A stretch of 64,000 bases of DNA from Hymenobacter psoromatis (lineage in GTDB: Bacteria > Bacteroidota > Bacteroidia > Cytophagales > Hymenobacteraceae). A model generated the notes under the pieces. That model did no database searches. It worked only from the letters and a program-made list of their open reading frames with translations, and was not told the origin of the DNA. Below are positions 1-7,937 of this stretch, in pieces. The stretch spans positions 4,030,001 through 4,094,000 of the forward strand of contig CP014771.1 of assembly GCA_001596155.1 (NCBI GenBank), read 5' to 3'. Both the position numbers and the translations under genes were made by a program. Numbering within the stretch: the stretch's first letter is position 1; each line of letters opens with the position of its first letter.

Positions 1-903
1 CGCCGCCACCCCAACCTGGTGTTGCACGTGGCCGAAGTGCAGCTGCCCCACCCGCAGGCCCACGTGGGCCGGGCGCGCCGCCTGCTGCTCGACGAAGCCG
101 CCCAACGCCTGGAAAGCACCATTGGGCCCACCGGCGTGTTGCTGAGCACCGATGCCGACACGCTGGTGGCCTCAACCTGGCTGGCCGCCACGCTGCGCGA
201 AATCGAGTTGGGCGCCGAAGCCGTGGGGGGGCGCATCCTCACCCAAATCGCCACCACCACCGAGCGCTGCCCCGTGCGGCGCACGCAGCTCCGCGACGCG
301 GCTTACCGGGTGCTCTCGCGCCAGCTCGAAGACCGGCTGGACCCCTGCGCGGCCGACCGCTGGCCCTGTCACCACCAGCACTACGGGGCCAGCCTGGCCC
401 TCACCGTGCGGGCCTACCGCCGGGTGGGCGGCCTGCCGGTAGTGCCGTTTCTGGAAGATGAGGCGCTGTGGCAGCTGCTGCTGCGGCAAGACTTGCCGGT
501 GCGCCACAGCCCGCACGTGCAAGTGTACACGTCGGCCCGCCGCTGCGGGCGCGTGGCGGTAGGGCTGTCGTGGCAGCTGCGCGAATGGGAAGCCCTGAGC
601 GCCCAGCACCAGGAACCCCTGGTGCCCTGCCCCCACGAGCTGGTGCGGGTGTGGCGCGCCCGCCGCGCGTTGCGCGCCTGGTGGCAGGCCGGCGCGGGCC
701 AGCCCGGCCCCGAGCTGGCCCGCCTGGCCCGCGCCGTCGAAGTGCCCCTGGCCGAGCTGCTGCTCCAGGCGCGCCAGTCCGCTACGTTCGGCCAGCTCTG
801 GCAATGGATTGAGGCTGCTCGCGGGGCTGTTATGCCCGTGCCGCTCAGCGGCGCTTTGCGTGACCTGCGCACCTACCTGCGCGAGGGCGTTGCGGGCGCT
901 TAA
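1..903 (+). CDS. Family 2-like glycosyltransferase, 5'-truncated by the window edge
   Basis: The reading frame is open from base 1, so the start lies upstream; 300 residues are visible. The segment VLLSTDADTLV followed by W and a Gly-rich stretch fits the DxD-bearing half of a GT-A fold glycosyltransferase, where the acidic residues bind a nucleotide-sugar/metal complex. The region FLEDEALWQLLLRQ resembles the conserved ED motif further along such enzymes. It converges on a NodS-like methyltransferase, a PIG-L deacetylase and an acyl-CoA dehydrogenase-like gene. That neighbourhood recurs in bacteria and suggests a joint role in a small glycosylated or lipid-like product. Acceptor and donor cannot be told from sequence. 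The family call is fairly good; the role is inference. Confidence 0.72.
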   Translation, partial: RRHPNLVLHVAEVQLPHPQAHVGRARRLLLDEAAQRLESTIGPTGVLLSTDADTLVASTWLAATLREIELGAEAVGGRILTQIATTTERCPVRRTQLRDAAYRVLSRQLEDRLDPCAADRWPCHHQHYGASLALTVRAYRRVGGLPVVPFLEDEALWQLLLRQDLPVRHSPHVQVYTSARRCGRVAVGLSWQLREWEALSAQHQEPLVPCPHELVRVWRARRALRAWWQAGAGQPGPELARLARAVEVPLAELLLQARQSATFGQLWQWIEAARGAVMPVPLSGALRDLRTYLREGVAGA

Positions 904-991
904 CACGGCTTCAAGCCGGCGCGAGGGGGTAGGCGGTAGCGCAGATTATTCGCACGAACGCGAATAATATAGACTTTGGCCTAAAATCGGA

Positions 992-1582
992 TTAAGCAGT
1001 TTTCTCAAATAAATCGAGCCGGTATTTGTCGGCGCGGTGGCCGTGCAGGTGCTGGAGCTTGTCGGTTTTATGCAGGAAAAAATCGTGCACCTCGTCGCCG
1101 GTCTGGGGGTAGTCGGGCACCACGGGCGTCCAATGCACCAGCAGCAGCTGCGCGCCGGGGGGCAGGGCGGCCAGCAGCAGGTCGGCGGCGCGGGCCAGGT
1201 CGGCGGGCGACCAGTAGTAGCCCACTTCCGACAGCATAATCAGGTCAAACTGGCCCTCGGGAAACTCCTTTGGCACTTGCAGCCGCCGCAGCATTACCTG
1301 CGGCAGGCGCGCGCACCGCTGGCGGGCCTGCGCCAGGGCAGCCTCGCTCACGTCCACGCTCAGCAGCTGGCCGCAGCGCGGGGCCAGTTGCGCCGTGAGC
1401 ACGCCAATGGAGCAGCCAATCTCGAAGGCCCGCTCGTAGTGCGGCCGGGACAGGGCGGCCAGCGTATCGGCATATTTCGTGCGCTCGTAGGGGCTGCTGG
1501 CGAAGGCCCAGGGGTCCTCATTGGCCCGGTACACGTCGTCGAAGTAGTTGGGGTCAAGCGTATTGGGCTGGTCTGAATTCAT
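992..1582 (-). CDS. NodS-like class I SAM-dependent methyltransferase
   Basis: A 196-residue Rossmann methyltransferase. Motif I is visible as FEIGCSIGVLTAQLA, and LLSVDVSEAAL gives the acidic residue after strand 2. The N-terminal PWAFASSPYERTKY block and LIMLSEVGYYWSPADLARAA resemble the nodulation protein S family, which N-methylates chito-oligosaccharide precursors in rhizobia. Outside rhizobia the family is found with PIG-L deacetylases and glycosyltransferases, as here. I chose the ATG at 1582 because it overlaps the deacetylase stop in a four-base ATGA overlap, pointing to translational coupling. A longer in-frame extension upstream is only the shadow of the deacetylase gene. The substrate is unknown; an amino sugar exposed by the deacetylase is a reasonable guess. 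Confidence 0.82.
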   Translation of the reverse strand: MNSDQPNTLDPNYFDDVYRANEDPWAFASSPYERTKYADTLAALSRPHYERAFEIGCSIGVLTAQLAPRCGQLLSVDVSEAALAQARQRCARLPQVMLRRLQVPKEFPEGQFDLIMLSEVGYYWSPADLARAADLLLAALPPGAQLLLVHWTPVVPDYPQTGDEVHDFFLHKTDKLQHLHGHRADKYRLDLFEKTA

Positions 1583-2322
1583 AGGGGTAGGGCGGCTTCG
1601 ATAAACACTTCGGTGGGTTGGGCAAAATGCGCCAGCATGGCTTCCGACAGCAAAAAGCCGCTGGGGTCGTCGGTGATGGTGCCGGGTGCCAGCTGCGAGC
1701 GGTGCGCCGCGATGGCGCGCTGCTTGCGGGCCAGCACGCTGCTGATATCGAGTTGGAAACCAGTGCCCTCGCCCGGCTGGGGCAGGTCGGCGGGGGCGGC
1801 GCGCTCCCAGGCCCACACCACGTATTCGAGGCGGCGCGGGGGGGTAGGGAGCCGGGCCAAAGCGGCGCTGGTCAGCAGGCTGCTGGCGCGGTGGTCGGGG
1901 TGCGGGTCGCGCCGCCAGGGCACCAGCACCGTGTCGGCTTGCTGCTGGATAATAAAATCAGCCAGCTTCGCGGCGGCAGCTTCAAAAGCCGGGCCGGCGC
2001 TGGGCACCTGGCTATCGGGCAGACCTAAATACAGCACGCTATTCTCCTCCACATCGAGCACGGCCAGCGCGTGGCGCAGCTCCGCGTAGCGCAGCTCGCG
2101 GCGGGCGGCGGGCGAAAACTCCCGCGAGTGTGGGTGCGACATGCTGCCGTCGCTCACCAGCGCGGCGGCCACGGGCTGACCCGCCTGGCGCAGCAAAGCC
2201 AGTAAGCCGCCGCAGCCCAGCGCCTCATCATCAGGATGCGGAACGACGATGACGACGCGCCCCAGCGTGGCTGCGTAGCTGGCCGGCCGCAGGGGGTAGG
2301 AGGCGAAGGGTAAAGCGGACAT
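1579..2322 (-). CDS. PIG-L family deacetylase (LmbE-like)
   Basis: A 247-residue PIG-L/LmbE-type zinc hydrolase. The metal-binding HPDDE motif is at about residues 29-33 (VPHPDDEALGCGG) and the second motif, DPHPDHR, is near residue 143. Family members remove N-acetyl groups from GlcNAc-type sugars (GlcNAc-PI, mycothiol and bacillithiol precursors, antibiotic sugars). The start codon of the methyltransferase overlaps its stop, so the two are translated as a pair: deacetylation followed by methylation is plausible. Upstream lies a 246-bp gap holding a palindromic element, then the acyl-CoA dehydrogenase-like gene on the same strand. Whether that element separates or is co-transcribed with the operon is unknown. 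Confidence 0.88.
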   Translation of the reverse strand: MSALPFASYPLRPASYAATLGRVVIVVPHPDDEALGCGGLLALLRQAGQPVAAALVSDGSMSHPHSREFSPAARRELRYAELRHALAVLDVEENSVLYLGLPDSQVPSAGPAFEAAAAKLADFIIQQQADTVLVPWRRDPHPDHRASSLLTSAALARLPTPPRRLEYVVWAWERAAPADLPQPGEGTGFQLDISSVLARKQRAIAAHRSQLAPGTITDDPSGFLLSEAMLAHFAQPTEVFIEAALPL

Positions 2323-2361
2323 GCCAGGTATTCGGTTGGATGAACTATTTCCAGGCCCAGA

Positions 2362-2568
2362 GCGAGGCTGAATTATGAATTAAAAATCTGACTCTCAAAC
2401 AGCGCATTGCAGAAAATATATTTCCGCCGAGCCCGCAAGTCCAATTTGTAACTAATGTTACGCAACGGGGAGTAGCGCGAACTACAAAGTTCGCGCTACT
2501 CCCCGTTACCATCTCGAATAAGGTAGTGCGCAACACCAATTCATAATTCATAATTTTTAATTCATAAT
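2362..2568. repeat. Palindromic MITE/REP-like element (copy A) with AT-rich flanking inverted repeats
   Basis: A perfect 20-bp inverted repeat, AACGGGGAGTAGCGCGAACT (2464-2483), faces its complement at 2488-2507 across a four-base loop. On either side are segments shared with the element at 4323-4478 (for example TTTGTAACTAATGTTACGC on one side and CCATCTCGAATAAG on the other), in opposite orientation. An outer AT-rich pair, AATTATGAATTAAAAAT near 2371-2387 and its complement near 2549-2565, encloses the element. The 80-codon frame crossing it is a repeat artefact. The element sits between two genes of one apparent operon. Confidence 0.85.
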
Positions 2569-3858
2569 TCAAACTCCCCCCTGCCACAGCTGGTAAGCCG
2601 GCTTGTCCGAGGCCAGCGCGAGGCGGCCGATGTCGGCCTGGGCGGCGTCGGGGGCGGGCTGGCGCAGGTAGTGGGTGAGGTCGCGGTGCAGGCGCTCGAA
2701 AGGCTCGGGCTGGAGCAGGCCGCGCGCGCCCACACTACGCTCGGCCAGGCGCAGGGTTTGCAGGCAACTGTCTTCGGTGGTGGTGCGCAGGGCGTTGACG
2801 TAGGCCGCGAGGGCTTCGAGGCGGGCGGGCGGCATGTCGGCCGGGGTAGGGGGTAGGGCGGCGTGCTCGGCCGCGCCGCGCAGCCAGCGCTGGCCGGTTT
2901 CGTGCAGCAGCAGCATTTCGCCCAGGCGCTGGCGCTGGTAGGGGTCGTCGGTGCGGCCCAGGCGGCGCAAAAAGCGGCGGGTTTCGTCGAGCACGGCCGC
3001 GGCTCCGCCCAGCTGCACGGCCGCGAAGCGCGCCGCGCCGCCCCCAAACCACGGGGCGCGGTAATAGTCGTTGGGCTGGCCCACCAGGTCATCCGCCCCG
3101 ATTTCGAGGCCCGTAAAATCGGCCCGGAAGCTGGCCGTGGCCCGCATGCCCAGGGGCCGCCAGAAGCTGCGGTCCAGCACCGGCGGGTGCTCGTCGGCGC
3201 GCAGCAGCACCAGCTGCCAGCCGGCGGGCAGGGGGGGGGTAGGGGCCAGCGCGGGTGCCGGGCCGGGCCCCTGGTCGCGGCGCACGGCGGGCGCGGCCAG
3301 CATGCCGGTCAGCACCGGCCGGGTGATGTGCCCCGCGCCCGAGGCAAACGTTTTGGCCCCGCGCAGGCGATAGCGGCCCGGCGCGGCCGGCAGCGGCTCC
3401 AAATGCACGCCCTCGGCCGGGTTTTCGGTGTTCCAGACGCCGAAGACGTGGCCAGCACGGGCGTCGGCGGCGGCGCGGGCCAGCTGCGCTGGCGTGCCAA
3501 AACAACGAATTAGCAGCAACGCATTCACGTGGCCTTCCCAAAGGCGGCCCACCGCCAGGTTGCCGCGCCCGATGTGGTAGAGCGCTTGCAGCAGCGCCAG
3601 CGCGGCGGTTGGCTCACCCAGGCCCGCGCCGCCCAAATGGGGGGGTAGGGCGGCCGTGAGCAGGCCCGCCTCGCGCAGCCAATTCATTTCCTGGGCCGGA
3701 AAGCCGCCGATGGTATCGGTGGCCGCTGCCTGGGCCAGCAGGCGCGGGGCCAGCTGCGCGGCAGCGGCTACGACGCTGGCAGGAGTGAGGACGGTGGGCT
3801 CGGGCGCTTCGGGCGACTTAAAAGAGGCAAGCAGGTCGGCGGGAGTGAATTCGGTCAT
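2569..3858 (-). CDS. Acyl-CoA dehydrogenase-like flavoprotein
   Basis: About 429 residues. The order of segments follows the acyl-CoA dehydrogenase fold: an N-terminal helical domain (GGFPAQEMNWLREAGLLTAALPPHLGGAG), a middle beta domain with GVWNTENPAEG and RYRLRGAKTFASGAGHITRPVLTG, and a C-terminal helical domain with GARGLLQPEPFERLHRDLTHYLRQ. FAD-dependent alpha,beta-dehydrogenation is the family reaction, but the clear catalytic glutamate of fatty-acid enzymes cannot be assigned here, and the context with PIG-L, methyltransferase and glycosyltransferase genes suggests a specialised substrate. An insert APALAPTPPLPAG coincides with a copy of the GGGGTAGG motif. ATG at 3858 is preferred over an adjacent TTG. 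Confidence 0.82.
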   Translation of the reverse strand: MTEFTPADLLASFKSPEAPEPTVLTPASVVAAAAQLAPRLLAQAAATDTIGGFPAQEMNWLREAGLLTAALPPHLGGAGLGEPTAALALLQALYHIGRGNLAVGRLWEGHVNALLLIRCFGTPAQLARAAADARAGHVFGVWNTENPAEGVHLEPLPAAPGRYRLRGAKTFASGAGHITRPVLTGMLAAPAVRRDQGPGPAPALAPTPPLPAGWQLVLLRADEHPPVLDRSFWRPLGMRATASFRADFTGLEIGADDLVGQPNDYYRAPWFGGGAARFAAVQLGGAAAVLDETRRFLRRLGRTDDPYQRQRLGEMLLLHETGQRWLRGAAEHAALPPTPADMPPARLEALAAYVNALRTTTEDSCLQTLRLAERSVGARGLLQPEPFERLHRDLTHYLRQPAPDAAQADIGRLALASDKPAYQLWQGGV

Positions 3859-4048
3859 CAAGCGGGAGTACTATGAGCAGGCGGTTAAGACTGCATAACT
3901 CCAAATCGGGCGCGGGAGTTACCAACCAATTTAGCCTGGGTTTTTTAAGCTGGGCGGTCCCGCGCCCCGGCCGGCCGGGCTGCCATTGCCGGACTCTGTC
4001 TTTTGGAAGCTCCCGCTGCTGTCAGCCCCCCGTTCGTTTTCACTAGCG
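3859..4048. other. Intergenic spacer, no gene seen
   Basis: A GC-rich gap between the start of the acyl-CoA dehydrogenase-like gene and the 21-bp tandem array. It holds a short self-complementary CCCCGGCCGGCCGGG-type stretch near 3965-3980. No convincing coding frame or clear promoter is seen. Confidence 0.5.
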
Positions 4049-4279
4049 AAACGACCGCGTACACACCCCGAACGACCGCGCACGCACCCCGGACGACCGC
4101 GCCGACACCCCGAACGACCGCGCACACACCCCGGACGACCGCGCACGCACCCCGAACGACCGCGCACGCACCCCGAACGACCGCGCACGCACCCCGGACG
4201 ACCGCGTACACACCCCGAACGACCGCGCACGCACCCCGGACGACTGCGCCGACACCCCGGACGACCGCGCACGCACCTC
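4049..4279. repeat. 21-bp tandem repeat array, 11 units
   Basis: Eleven head-to-tail 21-bp units run without spacers. The typical unit is GAACGACCGCGCACGCACCC plus C. Variants swap GAACG/GGACG and CACGCA, CACACA, TACACA or CCGACA in the middle. Because 21 is a multiple of three, open frames arise on both strands and give heptapeptide repeats, but none has a credible start or family, and one runs straight into the adjacent palindromic element. I treat the array as non-coding. It is not a CRISPR array because there are no unique spacers. Confidence 0.92.
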
Positions 4280-4322
4280 GAACGATTGAAGCGAGCGATA
4301 GGAAATGCAAGGCTTACAAACT

Positions 4323-4478
4323 GCTGTTACGCCCTATCTTATTCGAGATGGCAACGGGGAGTAGCGCGAACTTGGTAGTTCGCGTCCCCGCGCCGTTAAA
4401 GCCAGTAGAACGGCGCGGGGACGCGAACTACCAAGTTCGCGCTACTCCCCGTTGCGTAACATTAGTTACAAATAAGAC
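4323..4478. repeat. Palindromic MITE/REP-like element (copy B) with nested inner palindrome
   Basis: This is the inverted-orientation relative of the element at 2362-2568. Outer arms AACGGGGAGTAGCGCGAACT (4353-4372) and their complement (4434-4453) match copy A exactly. Between them is a second inverted repeat, GGTAGTTCGCGTCCCCGCGC and its complement, with the loop TTAAAGCCAGTAGA. The flanks CGAGATGG and GCGTAACATTAGTTAC are shared with copy A. The inner arm is related to the repeat at 51839-51906, so the element is composite. Confidence 0.88.
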
Positions 4479-4633
4479 TTGCGAAACCTGGCGCGAAATG
4501 CTGGCTGCGTAAGCCCTGGTAAAATTACTTTTTAGTTTGCCGCTGCGGTGGCTGGCCGACTGCCAACCCCGGCCATCGGCGCGCGTAAGCGCTACTAGCC
4601 TATTCGGTTTCAGGGCCGGGCTGCTTATTCAGT

Positions 4634-5965
4634 ATGGCGAAGCAAATCGTAGCAATTCAGTGCCCCAAATGCGGCAGCACGCAGAAAACCGAGATTCGGC
4701 CCGATACTTTTCGCTGCGACAACTGCGGCACGGAGTATTACCTCGATAACGACGACATTAATATCAACATCCGGCAGGTGCCGGACCCGATGCCCCGGCC
4801 GGCTCCGGTGCCGACCGACCGGATGCGCCTAATCCGGCTGCTGGTTGCGTTGGGAACGGGGAGCATCGTGCTGCTGTTCCTTGTCGTGCATTTTATGGAT
4901 GGCAACCGGCCTGCTAGCACTGTTCCCCTCGTGCCCAGCTACCAGGAGCCCGCCGAGCAGCCCAGCTGGGACAACGCGAACACCGCGCTGCTGCCCGGTG
5001 CCGATGGGCAGCCGATGTTGGTAGTAGCCGGGGAGCGGCAGGTTTCCAGAAAGGAGCTTCCCAAGCTCACCGTGGGCTTTTACGATGCCCGCACCGGGGC
5101 GGCGCGGCAGCTCATCGCCCTACCCGACAAAACCCCGACTACCACCGTCGAGGTGAAACTCAAGCAGCTTTCGGACGGGACGCTGTACGGGTTTTGCGAA
5201 AACGCCGTGTACCAGCTAAGCGCGGCCCCGCCCGGCGTGCGCAATATCACGGCCACTTTGCAGGCCGGGCAGCCCGCCCTGGCCAGCGGTGTGGCCACCA
5301 TCGAGCCCGGCCCCGACGACGACGATGCTCTGCGCGTGTTCACCAACGACGGTCACAACCTCAACCTTTACCCCCTCATCCAGCGCACCTATACTAACAA
5401 GGAGCAGTGGAGTGCCGCCCACACCTTCGGCACCCTGCGGCCGGGTAGCCCCGCGCGCACGGGCTTTGCCTTCAGCCATGCTTCGGTGGATTATCCCGAG
5501 GAGCCCATTCGACTGATTACCTACCAGTACCGCGACAATGGCGGCGGCCCCAAAGATGCGCCGCGGTTTCAGTGGCAGGACGATTACGGCGGCTTCGGGA
5601 GCTTCACCGAGGCCGACCCGCACACGAAGGGCTTCCTGACTGCCAGCGATAGGACTCAGGACCGGGTGCTGTCGCTCCGCGACTTCACGCCTGGCCGCCA
5701 CTACTTCAACCCGGCGGTGCTTTATACGGGGGCGGATTACGTGCTGCTTACCTTTCAGCCCACGGCGGCCCCCAACAGCCCGCGCCTCGTGCAGGCGCTG
5801 GATGCCCGCACGGCCGCCATCCGCTTCAGCACCCCGCTGCCCGCCGACGCCAGCGCCCCCGATATGGCCCTGCGCTATCCTGGTGACTTTATTATCGGCT
5901 CCGGCCGCACTACCTACACCCTGAGCCCGACCGGCCAGCTCGGCCCGGCCGTTACTGTCAAGTAA
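4634..5965 (+). CDS. Zinc-ribbon, single-pass membrane protein of unknown function
   Basis: 443 residues. The N-terminus is a zinc ribbon with CPKC at about residues 10-13 and CDNC at 28-31. One transmembrane helix follows at about 66-88 (LIRLLVALGTGSIVLLFLVV). The remaining ~350 residues would lie outside the cytoplasm and are rich in short beta-like strands with Gly/Asp turns, compatible with a beta-propeller, though no family is recognised. The next gene, an SPFH protein, starts two bases after this stop, so they are very likely one operon. A TAGTTTG sequence near 4533 might be a weak -7 element. Function is unknown; a membrane-scaffold role is inference from the neighbour. Confidence 0.75.
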   Translation: MAKQIVAIQCPKCGSTQKTEIRPDTFRCDNCGTEYYLDNDDININIRQVPDPMPRPAPVPTDRMRLIRLLVALGTGSIVLLFLVVHFMDGNRPASTVPLVPSYQEPAEQPSWDNANTALLPGADGQPMLVVAGERQVSRKELPKLTVGFYDARTGAARQLIALPDKTPTTTVEVKLKQLSDGTLYGFCENAVYQLSAAPPGVRNITATLQAGQPALASGVATIEPGPDDDDALRVFTNDGHNLNLYPLIQRTYTNKEQWSAAHTFGTLRPGSPARTGFAFSHASVDYPEEPIRLITYQYRDNGGGPKDAPRFQWQDDYGGFGSFTEADPHTKGFLTASDRTQDRVLSLRDFTPGRHYFNPAVLYTGADYVLLTFQPTAAPNSPRLVQALDARTAAIRFSTPLPADASAPDMALRYPGDFIIGSGRTTYTLSPTGQLGPAVTVK

Positions 5966-5967
5966 TT

Positions 5968-6960
5968 ATGGCATTCAACTTCTTTCGGGGCCAGTTGGCC
6001 GAAGTTATTCAGTGGGCCGAACCGCAGGCGGGGCTGCTGCTGTGGAAATTTTCGTCGGCTCACGACGAAATCAAGAACGCCAGCAAGTTGCTCGTCGGCC
6101 CCGGCCAGGGCGTGCTGCTGGTGTATGAAGGCGAGCTGGCCGACGTGCTCGACGCCGAAGGGCTCTACAACCTGGAGACTGATAACCACCCCTTTCTCAC
6201 CACGCTGAGCAAGCTGCGCACCCGCTTCGAGAGCGAGCACAAGCTGAAGATTTATTTCTATCGCCGGGCCGAAAACGTGAACCAGCCCTGGGGCACGGCC
6301 GCGCCCGTGAAGTACCTCGACCCGGTGTACCAGCTGCCGGTGGAGCTGGGCGCGCACGGCAACTTTTCGTTTCGCCTGGCCGATGCGCGCCGGTTTTTTA
6401 CGGAAGTTGCCGGCCTGGGTGATACCTACGGGGTAGCGCAGGCCAAGCTGCTGCTGCAAGGCCGCATCGGGCAGGATTTGGCGACGCAGCTAGCGGCGGC
6501 TGGCTTCTCCTACCAGCAGCTCGACGCCCAGCTAACCGTCCTCTCCGAGCGCCTGCGCGAACTGCTAACTCCTGAGTTTGCCGTGCTGGGCATTGAGCTA
6601 ACGGACTTTCGCCTCACCGGCACCGTGTTCGACGCGGCCACGCAGCGGCGCATCGGGCGGGTAGCCGACGTATCGGCCGACACCCAGGCCGCCACCGCCG
6701 CCGGCCTCAGCTACGCCGACCTGGAAAAACTGAAGGTCCTGCGCGAAGCCGCCCGCAACACCGGCGGCCTGGCCGGCGCGGGCTTGCAGCTAGGGGCCGG
6801 GGCCGAGCTGGGCCGCCTGCTGGCTACCCCGGTCGGCCCGGCCCCTACTCCCCCCGACCCCGCCGAGCAGCTGCAAAAGCTCAAGCAGCTGCTCGACGCG
6901 GGCGTGATTACTGCTGCGGAATTTGAGGCCAAGAAAAAAGCCTGGCTGGATAAGTGGTAA
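5968..6960 (+). CDS. SPFH-domain protein with C-terminal SHOCT domain
   Basis: 330 residues with no signal peptide. Residues ~1-220 resemble the SPFH/YdjI-like (virion core protein-like) family: an FFRGQLAEVIQW start, a KLLVGPGQGVLLVYEGEL strand pair, and an ITDFRLTG-like segment (GIELTDFRLTGTVFD) before a helical stretch. The last ~28 residues, QLQKLKQLLDAGVITAAEFE, form a SHOCT domain, a short oligomerisation module. SPFH proteins form membrane-associated scaffolds. The upstream gene encodes a zinc-ribbon membrane protein and the downstream gene a four-helix membrane protein, an association that often accompanies YdjI-type SPFH proteins. The molecular role is unknown. Confidence 0.82.
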   Translation: MAFNFFRGQLAEVIQWAEPQAGLLLWKFSSAHDEIKNASKLLVGPGQGVLLVYEGELADVLDAEGLYNLETDNHPFLTTLSKLRTRFESEHKLKIYFYRRAENVNQPWGTAAPVKYLDPVYQLPVELGAHGNFSFRLADARRFFTEVAGLGDTYGVAQAKLLLQGRIGQDLATQLAAAGFSYQQLDAQLTVLSERLRELLTPEFAVLGIELTDFRLTGTVFDAATQRRIGRVADVSADTQAATAAGLSYADLEKLKVLREAARNTGGLAGAGLQLGAGAELGRLLATPVGPAPTPPDPAEQLQKLKQLLDAGVITAAEFEAKKKAWLDKW

Positions 6961-7074
6961 TTGGGCAAGACTTACCCAGGTAGTTTGGCAGTCCTTCCCG
7001 GCGAATCTCAGTAAAAAATGCCGTTGGCTGCTGAGCGCGTGAGTCTTCCTAAACAGCTTTAAATCAAACGCCCT

Positions 7075-7788
7075 ATGTCCGACCAACGGCCCGCAAGCCC
7101 GGCTTCCGCCCCGGTCCTGAGCAGCCCGGTTACGAACGAGCCGCTCGGCCGCCTGGTGGTATGCTCACTGCTGGTTGGTTTCACGCTGCTGGCCTTGCCC
7201 CTGGGGATAGCGCTGTGGAGCTATTGGAAACTGGCAAGTGGGCTGCTGCTGGTGCTGGCCGTGGGTGCCCTACCCCTGGCCTGGCGCACGGCCACGCGCG
7301 ATACTGCCTGGCGGCTGCTCACGCTGAGTCCGCAGGCCCTGCGCCTGGCACCCCTGAGCGGCGCACCGGCCACGGCCGCCGAAACCATTCCGCTGACCAG
7401 CCTCGTGGCGTATCAGCTCTGGCTGGACCGGGACCGGGTTTTTACGCGCTACTACCTGCGCCTGGAACTGGCCGGCGGCCGGGTGCTGCGCCTAGCCGAC
7501 CCGCCGGGTGCGCTGCCCAACGACCCGCCGGGCAGCGTGCCCCTGAACGAGCTGGCAGCCCAGCTGGCCCGCTGGGTAGGGCCGGATACGATAGTCCGGC
7601 TACCTTTTTGGCAAACCCCGCTGGCGCGCTGGCTGCGGCTCCTCAGCTGGCTGGCAGTGGGCACCGTGCCGTTCCTGTTCTGGGGCGGCTACGTGCCGAC
7701 GGGCGTCATCGTGCTGGCTTTTGCGGTGGGGTATCTGTTCAGCTACTACCTGGTGCGGCGGCTTGCTGGCCGGGATGCCCGCCCGTAG
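7075..7788 (+). CDS. Four-helix membrane protein with a PH-like soluble core, function unknown
   Basis: 237 residues. Two hydrophobic helices at about 24-71 are followed by a soluble stretch of ~100 residues and two more helices at about 184-230. The soluble part (LTSLVAYQLWLDRDRVFTRYYLRLELAGGRVLRL) has the strand-rich pattern of bacterial PH-like domains, but this is a weak reading. It follows the SPFH gene by 114 bp on the same strand and may be its partner. Two octamer motifs (CCTACCCC and a GGTAGGG relative) fall in the coding sequence. Confidence 0.62.
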   Translation: MSDQRPASPASAPVLSSPVTNEPLGRLVVCSLLVGFTLLALPLGIALWSYWKLASGLLLVLAVGALPLAWRTATRDTAWRLLTLSPQALRLAPLSGAPATAAETIPLTSLVAYQLWLDRDRVFTRYYLRLELAGGRVLRLADPPGALPNDPPGSVPLNELAAQLARWVGPDTIVRLPFWQTPLARWLRLLSWLAVGTVPFLFWGGYVPTGVIVLAFAVGYLFSYYLVRRLAGRDARP

Positions 7789-7839
7789 CCTAGTCGGCAG
7801 CAGGGGAAGCGGGTCAAGAGGCGGCCCACCCAAGCACGC

Positions 7840-7847
7840 TACCTTTG
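7840..7847 (+). promoter_or_regulatory. Bacteroidota -7 element TACCTTTG upstream of purH
   Basis: TACCTTTG matches the TAnnTTTG consensus and lies about 90 bp before the purH ATG. No clear TTTG -33 partner is seen at the usual 19-bp distance. Confidence 0.5.
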
Positions 7848-7937
7848 CCCGACCAGGCCCCGCCCGCGGTTGGCGGGGTAGGGGCGAGGCAATCGCTGTC
7901 CCTCGCTCGGTTTCTTACCCCTCATTTTCCTTGGTTT

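Noticed and set aside
2345..2587. 80-codon frame on the minus strand
   Set aside because: It is the translation of palindromic element A and AT-rich repeats; similar peptide pieces arise at the other copies.
4049..4279. CRISPR array
   Set aside because: Units are contiguous without unique spacers, and no cas genes are in the window.
3931..4512. Several 77-169-codon frames over the 21-bp array
   Set aside because: A 21-bp period keeps all frames open on both strands; no start context, signal or family, and one runs into palindrome copy B.
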